Source: Magnetococcales bacterium
Lineage (GTDB): Bacteria; Pseudomonadota; Magnetococcia; Magnetococcales; JADFYX01
NCBI GenBank assembly: GCA_015232405.1
Contig: JADFZS010000052.1
Location: 1 to 37,519, forward strand
Direction of reading: 5' to 3'
Length of the DNA stretch: 37,519 nt
The number at the start of each line of letters is the position of its first letter. The stretch's first letter is position 1. The position numbers were made by a program, and so were the translations under genes. Under the pieces are notes generated by a model. The model was not told the origin of the DNA, searched no databases, and saw only the letters and a program-made list of their open reading frames with translations. This document shows positions 7,721 through 16,887 of the stretch, in pieces.

Positions 7721-9493
7721 ATGGCAATTAAACCCAGCATTCTGATCGTTGATGATAGAAAAGAGAACCTTTTAGCTCTTGAAGGGTTATTGGAGGGGTG
7801 TGGTGCTGATATTCATAAAGCCTCTTCCGGCAATGAAGCCTTAAGTCTTTTGTTAAATGAAGATTTTGCATTGGTTCTACTGGATGTTCAAATGCCGGAA
7901 ATGGATGGCTTTGAAATGGCGGAACTAATGCGAGGCAATGATAAAACAAGACAGATCCCCATTATTTTCGTTACAGCTATAAGCAAAGAACAACATTATG
8001 TTTTTAAAGGATATGATTCAGGAGCTGTAGATTATCTATTCAAACCCATAGAGTCCAAAATATTATGTGGAAAAGTGAGGGTTTTCCTGGAGCTTTGGAC
8101 AAAAAAACAGCAACTGCTAGAGGTACTTGAGCAAAAGAGTAAACTGGAGGCAAAACTAAAGCAGCAGGCTGAATTTGACACCCTGACCGGATTACCAAAT
8201 CGTGCACTATTTCATGATAGACTAAAACAAGCCCTGTTGATGGTCGAAAGAACAAAAACCCAAGGGGCACTGATGTTTATCGATCTGGATCGTTTTAAAT
8301 ATATAAATGACAACATGGGCCACGATTATGGCGATCAACTTTTGGTTCAAGCTGCTAAAAGGTTGGTCAGCTGTGTCCGTAAGGCAGATACTGTTGCTAG
8401 ATTTGGTGGCGACGAATTTACCGTGATCATCCAAAACATACATCACGAATCCCTAGCTGAACTAATCGCAAAAAAGATCAATGCTGAACTTATAAAACCA
8501 TTTAAATTGGGGGTTGAGGAGGTACAAATATCCGGCAGTATTGGTATTACTATTTTCCCCCACGACTCATTGGATTTTGATGAATTATTAAAAAATGCTG
8601 ACACAGCAATGTATAAAACCAAAGAGTCTGGGCGTAATGGTTTTCACTTTTTTACCTCTGAAATGAATCATAGTGCCCATAAAAGAATGGCCTTTGATGT
8701 ACAGTTGCAAGCTGCACTTGAACTTGAGGAGTTCGTCATACATTACCAGCCAATAATTGATATATCATCAAGAAGAGTTGAAGGAGTTGAAGCCTTGGTA
8801 AGATGGCAACATCCGGGGGGTAAGCTAAAAACACCAAAAGAGTTTATTCCTCTTATGGAGGAGAGTGGCTTAATTGTTCCGTTGGGAAAATGGGTGTTGA
8901 AAAAAGCCACCCAGCAAGCCAAAAAATGGTTTGATATGGGCTTGGCTCCTTTAAGGCTAAGTATAAATATCTCCAATAGACAGCTGGACGATAATGATGA
9001 ATTTATTGAAAGTATTAAAAATGCTCTGTTTGAGTCAGGACTTGCTGCTGAAAGTCTGGAACTTGAGATAACAGAAAACAGTATGATGGAGAAATTGAAC
9101 AATGGTATTGAAACTTGTGATAAACTAAAGGAGTTAGGGGTTAAAATATCGTTGGATGATTTTGGTACAGGATACTCCTCTATTGGTTTACTTAGAAAAC
9201 TACCAATTGAGAAATTAAAAATTGATACCTCATTCATAAATGGTGTTAACAACGACCCTGATAACGCAGCAACTGTCGCTGCGATTATTACCATGGCAAA
9301 GAAATTGGATTTGGCTGTTGTAGCTGAAGGGGTAGAAACTAAAGACCAGCTGATTTTCTTGGAACAGAACCGCTGTTGCAAAGTTCAAGGTTATTATTTT
9401 TTTAAACCTCTACCTGTTGATAAGTGCACAAATATTTTGTTTACACAAGAGTCACCAGATAAAAAAACAGTTACAGAACTGAACATCTCTTAG
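7721..9493 (+). CDS. response regulator with GGDEF and EAL domains (REC-GGDEF-EAL)
   Basis: A 590-residue c-di-GMP enzyme with three modules. The receiver (1-120) has the acidic pair in ILIVDDR, phospho-acceptor Asp in LVLLDVQMPEMDG and Lys in YLFKPIE. The GGDEF domain (about 150-310) has an intact ARFGGDEF active site and an RKAD inhibitory I-site five residues before it. The EAL domain (about 325-575) has VEALVRW, SLELEITEN and LDDFGTGYSS. Both catalytic domains look competent, so it may make or degrade c-di-GMP depending on phosphorylation. No membrane segment is present. The hybrid kinase begins 36 bases downstream and is the obvious phosphate donor. The translation start is supported mainly by the receiver N-terminus; the ribosome-binding site is weak. 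Confidence 0.95.
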   Translation: MAIKPSILIVDDRKENLLALEGLLEGCGADIHKASSGNEALSLLLNEDFALVLLDVQMPEMDGFEMAELMRGNDKTRQIPIIFVTAISKEQHYVFKGYDSGAVDYLFKPIESKILCGKVRVFLELWTKKQQLLEVLEQKSKLEAKLKQQAEFDTLTGLPNRALFHDRLKQALLMVERTKTQGALMFIDLDRFKYINDNMGHDYGDQLLVQAAKRLVSCVRKADTVARFGGDEFTVIIQNIHHESLAELIAKKINAELIKPFKLGVEEVQISGSIGITIFPHDSLDFDELLKNADTAMYKTKESGRNGFHFFTSEMNHSAHKRMAFDVQLQAALELEEFVIHYQPIIDISSRRVEGVEALVRWQHPGGKLKTPKEFIPLMEESGLIVPLGKWVLKKATQQAKKWFDMGLAPLRLSINISNRQLDDNDEFIESIKNALFESGLAAESLELEITENSMMEKLNNGIETCDKLKELGVKISLDDFGTGYSSIGLLRKLPIEKLKIDTSFINGVNNDPDNAATVAAIITMAKKLDLAVVAEGVETKDQLIFLEQNRCCKVQGYYFFKPLPVDKCTNILFTQESPDKKTVTELNIS

Positions 9494-9529
9494 TCTGATG
9501 TTATTTTTCAATCTGTAATAGGGTTAATA

Positions 9530-12500
9530 ATGCCACCAACAATATCAAAAATAAATAAACCACCAGAAAAACCAAGCTCTACTGGGTTTTTCTTTTTGGA
9601 TAACTTGCGGCTACATAACAAGTTTATCTTGATGCTGCTATTTCCAGTAATGGGAATGCTCTTTTTTTCCATAACGGGGATATTGGAAAAAAACCAACTG
9701 GCAAAACAGGCGTTGGTTACACAAAAGTTGGTGCAATTTGCCGTTTTATCCAGTGCATTGGTTCATGAAGTCCAGATAGAAAGAGGAATGACCGCAGGTT
9801 ATTTGGGTAGTATTGGCCAAAAATTCTCAATAGAGCTTCCAAACCATAGAAAGATTGCAACCGATGCAAAGTTGGCTGAGTTAAAAAAATTTATGGTTAC
9901 CTTTGATATTGCAGATTTTGGTGATGATTTTTTCACAAGAAGATCTTTTGCCACCACCCTACTTGGGCAACTGGATGTTGTACGCCAGAGAGTGGACAGC
10001 CACACTATATCCGGGCCTGATGCCATAGCTTACTACACCCAGGTTAATACGGCTCTGTTAGATAGTTTGGGATATATCGGTAAACTTGCCAACAACGCTA
10101 CAATTGCCAACTCTAGTAACGCATATATCAATTTTCTTCAAGGTAAAGAGAGGGTTGGCATTGAGAGAGCCATTATCACCAATACCTTTGCCAAACAGAG
10201 TTTTACAGCTGGTATGTACCGTAATTTTATAATCAAGATAACAGAGCAAGATATCTTTTTTAAGGAGTTTCGCAACAGAGGATCAGCTAAACATGTCGCC
10301 TATTATGATGAGATAATGAAATCCCGTGATGTGGTTGAAGTTCAAAGAATGCGACAAATTGCTCTTGATAAAGGCTCCTTGGGTAATAATGGAGAAATTA
10401 AAGAGTTTGGTATCGATTCCAATTATTGGTTTTCCACCGTTACCAGAAAAATTGGCCTGCTACAAAAGCTAGAAGATCTCTTAAACAGGGATCTGGCACA
10501 ACTAGCTATAAAATTGGAAAAAGAGGCTCTATACACTCTTATTTTATATATCTGTTTATCGGCATTGAGTATTTTGGCTGCCGTTTTTTTTGCCATAAGA
10601 GTGACACGTAGTATTGCAGGCCCCATTGTTAAATTATCAGGTGCTCTGACTATGGTGGGAGAAGGCAACCTTGACCAAAGGATAGATATCTACGGGCAAC
10701 ACGAAATAAGCAAACTTGCAGATGGTTTTAATGGAATGATAGATAAACTCCAAATTTCAGATAGGGAGACAACAACCAACAACTGGTTATTGGAGGGAGC
10801 AAAAATTCTCAACGATGAAATACAGGGTGATCTTTCAATAACCGAACTTTCGCAAAAGGTGGTTAGCTTTTTGAGTGGTTATATAGAAGCAAATATTGGT
10901 GCTTTTTATTGTGTGAAAGATAATAAAATTTTTTTAGTTGGCAGTTATGCTTTTCATGCTCGTAAGGGTTTTAAAAATGAATTTTTATTTGGCGAAGGAA
11001 TGGTTGGTCAGGCTGCTCTGGAAAAAAAGCCTTTTTTGTTAACCCATGTACCAGATGACTACATGGCAATAGGTTCTGGCATTGGTGATACTGCCCCAAA
11101 CGTTATTTTAGTAACCCCACTGTTATGGAACAATGAGGTTATAGGTTTGCTGGAATTTGGCTCTACCAAAAATTTTTCCAACCTCCATGAACGTCTCATT
11201 GCCATGGTTTCTACCGCGATAGCAACAGCAATTCAGACAGCATTATCCCGTGATCAAACCTTGGAGCTTCTGGAAAAAACCCAGACTCAAGCAGAAGAGT
11301 TACAGGTACGTGAGGAGGAGTTGAGAGACAACAACACCCAGCTTGAAAGGCAAGCACTAGATTTACAAAAGAGCCAGACAGAACTTGAAGAGAGAAATGA
11401 GCAGTTGCAAGTTCAACAGGAGGAGTTGCGAGTTACTAATGTTGAGTTGGAGCAAAAAGCCCAGGATTTGGACCGTTCACGTAACCAGCTGGAGGATAAA
11501 AACCAAGATTTAGAAGATATCAAGATTGAGTTGGAGCGTAGAGCAGATGAGTTGGTTATCTCTGGTAAATATAAATCGGAATTTCTAGCAAATATGTCAC
11601 ATGAACTCCGCACTCCCCTCAACAGTATGCTGATTTTATCAAGTTTATTAGCAGACAATAAAGAGGGTAACTTAACCACCAAACAGATAGAGTTTTCTCG
11701 TACCATACATGATTCCGGCAGTGAGCTTTTGACACTGATAAATAATATTCTTGATCTTTCAAAAATAGAATCCGGTATGGTGGAAATTCATATAGAAACC
11801 ATCCATCTTGATGATTTTATTGCAGGATTGCAGAGTAAATTTTCTCCCCTTGCTGCTGATGGAGAAATTATTTTTACAATAGACAAAAGCCAAGCCCCAG
11901 ACAAACTGCGTAGTGATGGGCAAAAACTAGGTCAGATAGTTAAAAACTTCCTCTCTAATGCTATCAAGTTTACCAATCAAGGTAAGGTATCACTCCGTGT
12001 TGGCCCTGCTCCAAGGGACATCAAGTTTAATACACAAGGTTTGACCTTTGAAAATACTGTGGCATTTAGTGTTATAGATAGTGGTATTGGTATAGCTGAC
12101 GATAAACTCAATACTATTTTTGAGGCATTTCAACAGGCAGATGGTTCTACAAGCCGTAAGTATGGCGGTACTGGGCTTGGGTTATCTATTTCCAAAGAGT
12201 TAAGCAGGTTATTGGGTGGTGAGATTGTTGTTACCAGTGAAGTTGGCAAAGGTAGTGAATTTACACTCTATATCCCCAAAGAGTTGGAAAACCAGCAAGC
12301 AAAAATGAGTGAAACACCAGCCCCAGAACCCAAACCTGAAAAAGCCAGCAAAGGTGTGGTTGATAAACTAAACGATAAAAACACAGTAAAACCAGCTTAC
12401 ACTGCCAAAAAGCCTGCTACATCTATAGTTGAAGATACAATAGATGTAAAAGTTGGTGATCGTTCTATTCTTATTATTGAAGATGACGGTAAATTTGCCA

Positions 12501-13630
12501 AAATTATCGCTGATGTTGCCCAGGAGCGTGGCTTTGCTGTTTTGGTGGCGGCAGATGGTGAAACCGGGCTGCATTATGCTGATTTATATCAACCTTCAGG
12601 AATTATATTAGATATAGGTTTGCCGGGGATAGATGGTTTGAAAGTGATGGAACATTTAAAAGATGATCCTAAAACCCGCCATATACCCATCCACTTTATC
12701 TCAGCCAACGATGGCTCAATGGATGCCATGCGTAAGGGTGCGGTGGGTTTTTTGACCAAACCAGTTAATATGGATTCCATCGAATCAGCCTTTAGTCGTA
12801 TTGAGAGTATCATCGATAGATCTGTAAAACGTCTGTTGTTGGTAGAGGACGACCCCATACAGATAAAAAGTTTGCAAGAGTTGATAGGCAATGGCGATGT
12901 GGAGACGGTTGTAGCCAAAACCGGAGTTGAAGCTCAGTCTCTTATGAGTAAAGGTGACTATGATTGCATTGTGTTGGATATGAGTCTGCCGGACATGAGT
13001 GGAATTGAGTTACTGGAGAGCCTAAGAAACAATGAAGATGATTATTCAATACCCATAGTAGTTTATACTGGTAAGGATTTGGAGCCACAGGAGAGAATGG
13101 CACTGGATAGTTATGCCAATAGCATTATCATAAAAGATGCTAGATCACCGGAACGTCTGTTAGATGACACCGCCCTATTTTTACATCGTGTTGAGTCTGA
13201 CCTGCCTCCTGCGCAACAGCGAACAATAAGAATGTTACATAATCCAGAACTGACATTTACCGGGCGTAAGGTTTTGTTGGTTGATGATGATATGCGTAAC
13301 ACCTTTTCACTTTCGGCAGCACTTCAAGAAAAAAAGATGGAGGTTTTAACGGCGGATAATGGTGTAAAGGCGCTTGAGGTTTTGGATGCCCAGCCTGATG
13401 TGGCTATTGTATTGATGGATATCATGATGCCGGAGATGGATGGTTATGAGGCCACAAGAAGAATAAGAGATCAGGGCCGTTTTGCCAACCTACCGATAAT
13501 AGCTCTGACCGCCAAAGCCATGAAGGGAGATCGGGCTTTATGTATAGAGGCTGGCACAAACGACTATCTAACCAAACCTGTTAACACTGAAAAGCTGTTT
13601 TCCATGATGCGAGTATGGCTTTATCAATAA
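9530..13630 (+). CDS. hybrid sensor histidine kinase (NIT-like sensor, HAMP, GAF, HisKA, HATPase, 3 REC)
   Basis: A 1366-residue inner-membrane sensor. TM1 lies at about 32-52 (FILMLLFPVMGMLFF). A periplasmic helical domain follows with HEVQIERGMTAGYLGS, typical of nitrate/nitrite-sensing (NIT) domains. TM2 lies at about 340-360, then HAMP (TRSIAGPIVKLS), a GAF domain (about 430-570) and a long coiled coil (about 575-680). The HisKA phospho-acceptor is His691 (MSHELRTPLN), and the ATPase shows NFLSNAIKFTN, DSGIGIADD and GGTGLGLSIS. Three receivers have acceptors D1028, D1150 and D1297, followed by KP motifs except the second, where KD replaces KP. No Hpt domain is seen, so a separate phosphotransfer partner is likely. 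It is in an operon with the GGDEF-EAL regulator and CheB. The signal is unknown; NIT-like sensing is inferred from one motif. Confidence 0.93.
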   Translation: MPPTISKINKPPEKPSSTGFFFLDNLRLHNKFILMLLFPVMGMLFFSITGILEKNQLAKQALVTQKLVQFAVLSSALVHEVQIERGMTAGYLGSIGQKFSIELPNHRKIATDAKLAELKKFMVTFDIADFGDDFFTRRSFATTLLGQLDVVRQRVDSHTISGPDAIAYYTQVNTALLDSLGYIGKLANNATIANSSNAYINFLQGKERVGIERAIITNTFAKQSFTAGMYRNFIIKITEQDIFFKEFRNRGSAKHVAYYDEIMKSRDVVEVQRMRQIALDKGSLGNNGEIKEFGIDSNYWFSTVTRKIGLLQKLEDLLNRDLAQLAIKLEKEALYTLILYICLSALSILAAVFFAIRVTRSIAGPIVKLSGALTMVGEGNLDQRIDIYGQHEISKLADGFNGMIDKLQISDRETTTNNWLLEGAKILNDEIQGDLSITELSQKVVSFLSGYIEANIGAFYCVKDNKIFLVGSYAFHARKGFKNEFLFGEGMVGQAALEKKPFLLTHVPDDYMAIGSGIGDTAPNVILVTPLLWNNEVIGLLEFGSTKNFSNLHERLIAMVSTAIATAIQTALSRDQTLELLEKTQTQAEELQVREEELRDNNTQLERQALDLQKSQTELEERNEQLQVQQEELRVTNVELEQKAQDLDRSRNQLEDKNQDLEDIKIELERRADELVISGKYKSEFLANMSHELRTPLNSMLILSSLLADNKEGNLTTKQIEFSRTIHDSGSELLTLINNILDLSKIESGMVEIHIETIHLDDFIAGLQSKFSPLAADGEIIFTIDKSQAPDKLRSDGQKLGQIVKNFLSNAIKFTNQGKVSLRVGPAPRDIKFNTQGLTFENTVAFSVIDSGIGIADDKLNTIFEAFQQADGSTSRKYGGTGLGLSISKELSRLLGGEIVVTSEVGKGSEFTLYIPKELENQQAKMSETPAPEPKPEKASKGVVDKLNDKNTVKPAYTAKKPATSIVEDTIDVKVGDRSILIIEDDGKFAKIIADVAQERGFAVLVAADGETGLHYADLYQPSGIILDIGLPGIDGLKVMEHLKDDPKTRHIPIHFISANDGSMDAMRKGAVGFLTKPVNMDSIESAFSRIESIIDRSVKRLLLVEDDPIQIKSLQELIGNGDVETVVAKTGVEAQSLMSKGDYDCIVLDMSLPDMSGIELLESLRNNEDDYSIPIVVYTGKDLEPQERMALDSYANSIIIKDARSPERLLDDTALFLHRVESDLPPAQQRTIRMLHNPELTFTGRKVLLVDDDMRNTFSLSAALQEKKMEVLTADNGVKALEVLDAQPDVAIVLMDIMMPEMDGYEATRRIRDQGRFANLPIIALTAKAMKGDRALCIEAGTNDYLTKPVNTEKLFSMMRVWLYQ

Positions 13631-13843
13631 ATGGGCTTTTTGTTGGGCTGATGAATATGGATCTTCTTTTTAAAGCTTTTGATTGATGTTTTACCAGTAG
13701 GTTAGAGATACAATTTATAACCAAAACCAAGTATTTGTGTTACACTTTGGTGTTAGTTCATGATATTTAGCGAAAAAATTGAACAGCGTAAGACCTTGGA
13801 TGGTTAAGCAAAGGATATATCACGGTTTGGGGTGATTTTGTAA

Positions 13844-14443
13844 ATGAAGCAACAACAAAAACCAATAAAGCTAATAGTTGTAGGTACATCACTTGGTGGT
13901 TTTAATGCTTTGAGAACTATACTAAGCCCACTACCAGCCGATTTTCCGATTCCTATCCTAGTGGTTCGCCACCATTCAGCACAATCGGACGATTATCTAA
14001 TAAGGGTATTAAATCAGGAGTCTCAATTAAAGATACAATTTGCCGAAGATAGGGATATACCAGCTCCGGGCAACGTCTATATTGCCCCCCCGGATCGTCA
14101 TCTTTTGGTGAGTAAAAGTGGCAAATTAAAACTTTCGGCAGATAAAGCGATAAATTTTTCTCGACCTGCGATAGATCCACTATTTAAATCAGCAGCAAAA
14201 CTATATGGATCATCACTTTTGGCTGTAGTATTGACGGGAGCCAACAAAGATGGAGCCAAGGGGGTTGTGGAGATAAAGAAAAAAGGAGGCAAGGTAATGG
14301 TGCAAGACCCAGCCTTTGCCGAGGCTGATGCTATGCCAAAAGCAGCTTTAGAGGCAGTAGAGGCCGATTATGTAATCTGGCTAGATCAGATAGGCCCACA
14401 ACTATGGACAATAACCAGGTCAAACAGCAACAAAAAACAATAA
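13844..14443 (+). CDS. stand-alone CheB-type methylesterase domain
   Basis: A 199-residue protein consisting only of the CheB C-terminal methylesterase/deamidase domain, without the usual receiver. The catalytic Ser16 (VVGTSLGGF), His43 (VVRHHS) and the Asp of LTGANKDGAKG are all present, as is the GNVYIAPPDRHLLV signature. With no receiver, activity must be set by a partner, most simply one of the three receivers of the kinase just upstream. No CheR or chemoreceptor gene is adjacent; a divergent CheR-like gene lies 21 kb away at 35843-37123. It is separated from the kinase by 213 bases and may have its own promoter. Confidence 0.9.
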   Translation: MKQQQKPIKLIVVGTSLGGFNALRTILSPLPADFPIPILVVRHHSAQSDDYLIRVLNQESQLKIQFAEDRDIPAPGNVYIAPPDRHLLVSKSGKLKLSADKAINFSRPAIDPLFKSAAKLYGSSLLAVVLTGANKDGAKGVVEIKKKGGKVMVQDPAFAEADAMPKAALEAVEADYVIWLDQIGPQLWTITRSNSNKKQ

Positions 14444-14469
14444 AATATTTTGTTAACTATTACAGGGGC

Positions 14470-14518
14470 TTGGGGACCATTATGATCCCCAACGAAAGAT
14501 TGGAGGCAGAGCCTCCAA
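14470..14518. terminator. two consecutive hairpins between convergent genes
   Basis: The first hairpin pairs TTGGGGA (14470-14476) with TCCCCAA (14486-14492). The second pairs TTGGAGGC (14500-14507) with GCCTCCAA (14511-14518) around AGA. Both are perfect and lie between cheB (+) and the SRAP gene (-), as a bidirectional terminator would. There is no long T-run, and the second has the look of a dispersed palindromic element. Confidence 0.6.
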
Positions 14519-14591
14519 GATTATAGAAAGTAAAATCAAATAAAAAGTAAAGTGCAATAAACCCCTTCCAAGAAATAAGCAGAAATAAAAA

Positions 14592-15308
14592 TCAAAAAAG
14601 CGAAAGCTGCTTATCCTCCTCAGGTGGCAAAATACACCCAGGCCCCTCATTACGGGTACTATTAACAAAAGAGCTAACAGCAGTAGCATACATATCATTT
14701 GCTTGATAAGGGATTAAAAGCCTGTTTATAGCTTCATAATCATGTTGGTCGCCATCCAACCAAAGGGCAAAATCGTCAGGTTTGATTATCAACGGCATGC
14801 GGTTGTGTATAGGACGCATAACATCATTAGGCTCGGTAGTTAACACAGTAAAAGTCTCAACCAAAGCTCCATCATCCCCCTCACCCTTCCAGCTTTCCCA
14901 AAGCCCCCCAAAAGCAAAAGGTCGCTCAAAAGCCATTCGGATGAAATAGGGCTGCTTACCCCCTCCTCCTCTTCCTCCTTTACGTTTCCACTCATAAAAC
15001 CCATCGGTAGGAATCAAGCAACGGCGAGATTTAAATGCAGAGCGAAAAGAAGGCTTTTGAGCAGCAGTTTCCGCCCGTGCATTAATAAGCCGCCCCCCAA
15101 TATCAGCAGATTCAGCCCAAGCAGGAACCAACCCCCACCCAAGCGAGGCAACCTCCAGACCATCACCCCCACCACCAACCCGACGAATAACCGAAACCAC
15201 CTGAGAAGGAGCAATATTAAACCGAGGCAAAAACCCCAAAGGAATCCTAGCCCCAGCAGTCATAACAACCTCAGAAAACCCATTAAGCTGAGCAAACCGC
15301 CCACACAT
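14592..15308 (-). CDS. SRAP-family abasic-site-processing protein (YedK/HMCES)
   Basis: A 238-residue SOS-response-associated peptidase (SRAP) protein. After removal of Met1 the catalytic Cys2 (MCGRFAQ) forms a thiazolidine crosslink with abasic sites in single-stranded DNA, protecting them during replication. Family motifs are PRFNIAPSQ, LINARAET, RCLIPTDGFYEWK and the His of HNRMPLII. A Gly-rich insertion (KRKGGRGGGGKQP) follows the EWK motif, a normal place for length variation. It lies alone between the terminator hairpins and an AT-rich gap, 9 kb from lexA. No convincing LexA box was found upstream. Function is high confidence. Confidence 0.95.
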   Translation of the reverse strand: MCGRFAQLNGFSEVVMTAGARIPLGFLPRFNIAPSQVVSVIRRVGGGGDGLEVASLGWGLVPAWAESADIGGRLINARAETAAQKPSFRSAFKSRRCLIPTDGFYEWKRKGGRGGGGKQPYFIRMAFERPFAFGGLWESWKGEGDDGALVETFTVLTTEPNDVMRPIHNRMPLIIKPDDFALWLDGDQHDYEAINRLLIPYQANDMYATAVSSFVNSTRNEGPGCILPPEEDKQLSLF

Positions 15309-16011
15309 ATTTAACTCCTTTGTTGATTATTATAGGTTGTTTGTGTATTGTATTTTGTATAGTTTTTATGTTATAAGTTAACCGATATATTATTTCGATG
15401 TAATAGTATATTTATGATTCTATGTGGATACAGTGTTCTCAACTGAAGAATATATCATTGTAATTATCTTTAATCTAACCAATGGAATCCGAGCTTGATT
15501 ACTAACTTTTACACAAAGACTTATATGTGCTTAACAAAATATAATGGAGTAATGAATGAATATATTTAAATTAATTTTATGAAAAAATTTATTAAGAAAG
15601 AAAAATTCTTTTTCTATATTTGTTCTTCTATTTCATTAGCAGCCTTACTATGCAAAAGAAAAGAAGTAAAACAAAAATCTAGTATAATTCGAAAGCTAAT
15701 AGAAACATTACTAATTCAAAATAGTTACTCTATTAAGTTTTCGAATTTAATTTATAATGGAGTTTTTATAGATTAATCAGATACATAACACATTCACTTA
15801 ACTTTAAAAATACACCCAAACTTTAACTGCAATCATTAGTTATGTCAAATTTAACTTTTATGACGATCTATAATAGATTTAATTATAATTGATTGCATTA
15901 TAACTCTGGATTTTTACAACCTAAACACTTTTAATTAAAATAACTGTTAGGATATTGTCTTTTGCATAATTTAAATATTATAAAAACTGAAAGCGGAGAA
16001 GGAATGAGTGA
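15309..16011. other. AT-rich non-coding region, 700 bp
   Basis: A strikingly AT-rich region between the SRAP gene and the kinase module. It contains short A- and T-runs and the promoter listed at 15955-15984. A 65-codon open frame at 15579-15776 is Lys/Ile-rich, lacks a ribosome-binding site and matches no family; it reads as chance in AT-rich DNA. The base composition suggests foreign or decayed DNA. Confidence 0.5.
15955..15984 (+). promoter_or_regulatory. candidate promoter of the kinase module
   Basis: TTGTCT (15955-15960) and TATAAA (15979-15984) are 18 bases apart and end 27 bases before the start codon at 16012, with a GGAGAAGGA ribosome-binding region between. It would drive both genes of the module. 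Confidence 0.4.
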
Positions 16012-16860
16012 ATGTTTAATCAAATTTTAGAGTTACTCTCCTTAAATTTTGGATTACTTGATTCGCTAGTTAAAATTGAGGTTGATCTGTCCCACCACAA
16101 TTCAACTTTTATCAACTTACCGACACCTTCATTAATGCATGGAACCAAGGAACAACTGAGACAAACATTGATTCAGGATGAAAAATTTGCAACAACACTT
16201 AGGGAACGTTTATTGAGAGAAGTCCAAACCAATTTAAGTCGACTAAATCCACTCCTTAATACTGTAGATATTCCAGAATTACCTCCATTTGAGCTAGGAA
16301 AGTTACAAGAAATACAGACTCATGCAGACATTATCTCAAGAAAATTGGAAAAGAAAGCGGTATTGCACGATAAAAACTCTCCAAATAACTTACCACAATC
16401 TGGGAGACTGATCGAATACGATAATCACTTACGTATTCAACCATTTGCAATACCCCAAGTTATGGTCCAGATTGACAACTTACTTATCATTTGTTGTGAC
16501 TCAAAATCTCCTTGGAACTGTGATATATGGTATAGTAATCATAAACCTACCTTTACCCTTGAGTGGACTGGGAAAAAGATAACTGCTAAATATCGTCAAG
16601 TATGGAATCAGGATCCAGTAACTATCAAAAATATGAAAAATAAGTATCGGATTATGACTACTCAAGAAGCTGGAGACTACTCTTTGAACATGATCCCATT
16701 TCGCCAAATCGAAGAGACAACTCTACCATATCTGGCCTACTCTATATCTTTACAACATCTAATAGTTTTAGACAGAAAGGCAGCTTTTAAGCGGGCTTTT
16801 CTGTTACGCTACGAACGCCCCGAAGAGATAATTGGTGAAGCTGTAATTATCATCCAGTAA
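16012..16860 (+). CDS. unrecognised protein paired with a Ser/Thr kinase
   Basis: A 282-residue soluble protein that I do not recognise. The N-terminal half is helical (REQLR-like stretches, an acidic/basic region with KLQEIQTHADIISRKLEKK at about 98-120). The C-terminal half looks beta-rich (VMVQIDNLLIICCD, TFTLEWTGKKITAKYR). No catalytic motif, signal peptide or membrane segment is seen. The ATG is preceded by AAGGA at eight bases. The kinase gene starts 27 bases after its stop and both appear to share one promoter, so the two probably act together, this one perhaps as substrate, sensor or antitoxin-like partner. The reading frame is well supported; the function is open. Confidence 0.7.
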   Translation: MFNQILELLSLNFGLLDSLVKIEVDLSHHNSTFINLPTPSLMHGTKEQLRQTLIQDEKFATTLRERLLREVQTNLSRLNPLLNTVDIPELPPFELGKLQEIQTHADIISRKLEKKAVLHDKNSPNNLPQSGRLIEYDNHLRIQPFAIPQVMVQIDNLLIICCDSKSPWNCDIWYSNHKPTFTLEWTGKKITAKYRQVWNQDPVTIKNMKNKYRIMTTQEAGDYSLNMIPFRQIEETTLPYLAYSISLQHLIVLDRKAAFKRAFLLRYERPEEIIGEAVIIIQ

Positions 16861-16887
16861 ATAAGAAATAATAAGGATTAATTTATC

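Noticed and set aside
8743..9381. 212-codon - strand frame opposite the EAL domain
   Set aside because: The EAL domain motifs on the + strand are complete, so this is a shadow.
15579..15776. 65-codon open frame in the AT-rich gap
   Set aside because: No ribosome-binding site, Lys/Ile/Phe-rich composition expected from AT-rich DNA, and no family signal.
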